From NCBI GenBank assembly GCA_002482505.1, contig DLGD01000019.1, forward strand, positions 1 to 64,000: a DNA stretch of 64,000 nt, written 5' to 3'. Each line of letters starts with the position of its first letter. Position 1 is the first letter of the stretch. Below the pieces are notes generated by a model that did no database searches, was not told the DNA's origin, and worked only from the letters and a program-made list of their open reading frames with translations. Positions 63,196-64,000 of this stretch are shown here, one piece after another. Source of the stretch: Christensenella sp. UBA7703 (GTDB lineage: Bacteria > Bacillota > Clostridia > Christensenellales > CAG-138). Position numbers and translations under genes: made by a program.

Positions 63196-64000
63196 TTAGC
63201 CAACGTTGATGCCAAGCAATTGTTTTGCCGCAAGCCCGATTAAAAACGACAGCGCCGCAACGCCGAGGCTAATGAGCACCATCTCCCCGAATCGCCGGAA
63301 AAACGGCAGATCCTGCGCCACGGAGACATAGTAGTTAAACGCGAGAATGATCAGCACCACAACCGCAATCATGATGCCAAACGCAAGCACATACAGCTGG
63401 TTTGGCAGCAGCAGATAGGGCAGCACGATCGCGATCACCGTCAAAAGATACGCCACTCCCGTATATGCGCTGGACTTGAGCGCCTCGCCGTTGCCCTCCG
63501 CACGCTTGGCCAGATAGTTGGAAGCCGCCATGGACAGCGTCGCCGATACGCCGGTGATGATGCCGGAAAGCGCAACCAGCCGGTTGTTGGCCAGCGCAAA
63601 GGTCAGCCCTGCAATGGTCCCCGTGAGCTCCACGAGCGCGTCGTTGAGCCCCAGCACGATAGAGCCGACATAGTGCAGCCGCTCCTCGTCGATCATCGCC
63701 ATGAGCTTTGCTTCATGCGCTTCCTCGTCCACGATAATCCGGCGCACCTCCGGCAGTTCCTGTTCGATGGCGTGCAGGTCCTTCAACCCAAGGTCTTCGC
63801 CTTTTTCAAACAGCTTGATCGCAAACGTAATGCCGAGAATCCGGCTCATCAGCGAGAACGTGAAAATCTTACCCCGGTTGGGCGCAACGTCCTGCCCGGT
63901 GTAGCTACGCCATGTTTCATAATGCCCGCGTTCCGCACGCGAAATCTCCTCAAACGCTTTCCGGTTGTTTTCGTCCTTTAGCCGCGCGGCAATCTTACCG
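63196..64000 (-). CDS. Rubrerythrin-VIT1/CCC1 family protein, partial
   Basis: Runs off the window at its 5' end. The visible N-terminal part (DENNRKAFEEISRAERGHYE, EEAHEAKLMAMIDEE) is a ferritin-like diiron domain. After about residue 110 comes a VIT1-type transporter with GLNDALVELTGTIAG and SMAASNYLAKRAEG. Such fusions (membrane-bound ferritin type) move iron or manganese. The ATG at 63849 is internal. Confidence 0.88.
   Translation of the reverse strand, partial: GKIAARLKDENNRKAFEEISRAERGHYETWRSYTGQDVAPNRGKIFTFSLMSRILGITFAIKLFEKGEDLGLKDLHAIEQELPEVRRIIVDEEAHEAKLMAMIDEERLHYVGSIVLGLNDALVELTGTIAGLTFALANNRLVALSGIITGVSATLSMAASNYLAKRAEGNGEALKSSAYTGVAYLLTVIAIVLPYLLLPNQLYVLAFGIMIAVVVLIILAFNYYVSVAQDLPFFRRFGEMVLISLGVAALSFLIGLAAKQLLGINVG

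Noticed and set aside
63196..63849. A complete VIT1-type gene starting at the ATG at 63849
   Set aside because: The frame continues upstream through a ferritin-like domain to the window edge, so that ATG is internal.

Overview
The window looks like the chromosome of a Bacillota member, most likely a fairly GC-rich Clostridia (Oscillospirales/Christensenellales type; inference). Pointers are strong Shine-Dalgarno sites, the dnaX-ybaB-recR order, a MecA-type class B penicillin-binding protein, RadA, a clostridial-style lactate dehydrogenase and anaerobe genes such as a molybdenum hydroxylase, HypA/HypB and a large ferredoxin-flavin oxidoreductase. No 16S rRNA or other taxonomic marker is present, so the species is not determined.

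Layout. 0-2.6 kb: a membrane-anchored MerR regulator with a YhfC-type intramembrane protease, then a FadR-type GntR regulator. 2.9-6.8 kb: HypB, a 916-residue Fe-S/FAD oxidoreductase and HypA, with no hydrogenase. 6.8-9.5 kb: an acyltransferase, a SHOCT protein and a small unknown. 9.6-15.1 kb: a molybdenum hydroxylase operon (two MobA/MocA-like nucleotidyltransferases, one fused to a ModE-like DNA-binding domain, then FAD, 2Fe-2S and Mo subunits). 15.3-16.0 kb: a zinc phospholipase C-like protein. 16.2-24.5 kb: a complete arginine operon argG-H-C-J-B-D-F behind a 32-bp palindrome. 24.7-27.0 kb: AT-richer accessory DNA with a decayed caspase-like gene, a membrane protein and an IS3-family relic. 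27.0-30.3 kb: a double RluA pseudouridine synthase, an rRNA methyltransferase-like gene and an SDR enzyme. 30.4-34.6 kb: a second accessory island, a Cys-His peptidase-like protein followed by a membrane protein and three tandem paralogous membrane-anchored proteins, resembling a polymorphic toxin with amplified immunity genes.

34.9-42.0 kb: penicillin-binding lipoprotein, murG, an unusual RNA methyltransferase, and an LDH family dehydrogenase. 42.4-45.6 kb: a polysaccharide-type ABC exporter and a secreted PIG-L deacetylase. 46.0-55.1 kb: DEAD-box helicase, tRNA-Arg(CCG), radA, a membrane-anchored unknown, dnaX-ybaB-recR, mutY and a UPF0340 protein. 55.24-55.8 kb: a promoter, a roughly 230-nt structured RNA candidate and a double zinc-ribbon protein. 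56.0-60.8 kb: an arsenic operon (arsR, ArsP-like permease, ferredoxin remnant, thioredoxin-like protein, acr3, CoA-disulfide reductase-rhodanese). 60.9-64.0 kb: pepT, a small charged protein, a DUF998 protein and a rubrerythrin-VIT1 gene cut by the window end.

The best candidates for something undescribed are the peptidase/immunity-like cassette with mosaic paralogs (30.4-34.6 kb), its decayed relative with three in-frame stops (24.7-26.0 kb), the HypA/HypB-flanked oxidoreductase without a hydrogenase, and the structured RNA at 55.3 kb. All assignments were made by reading sequence; no database search was run.
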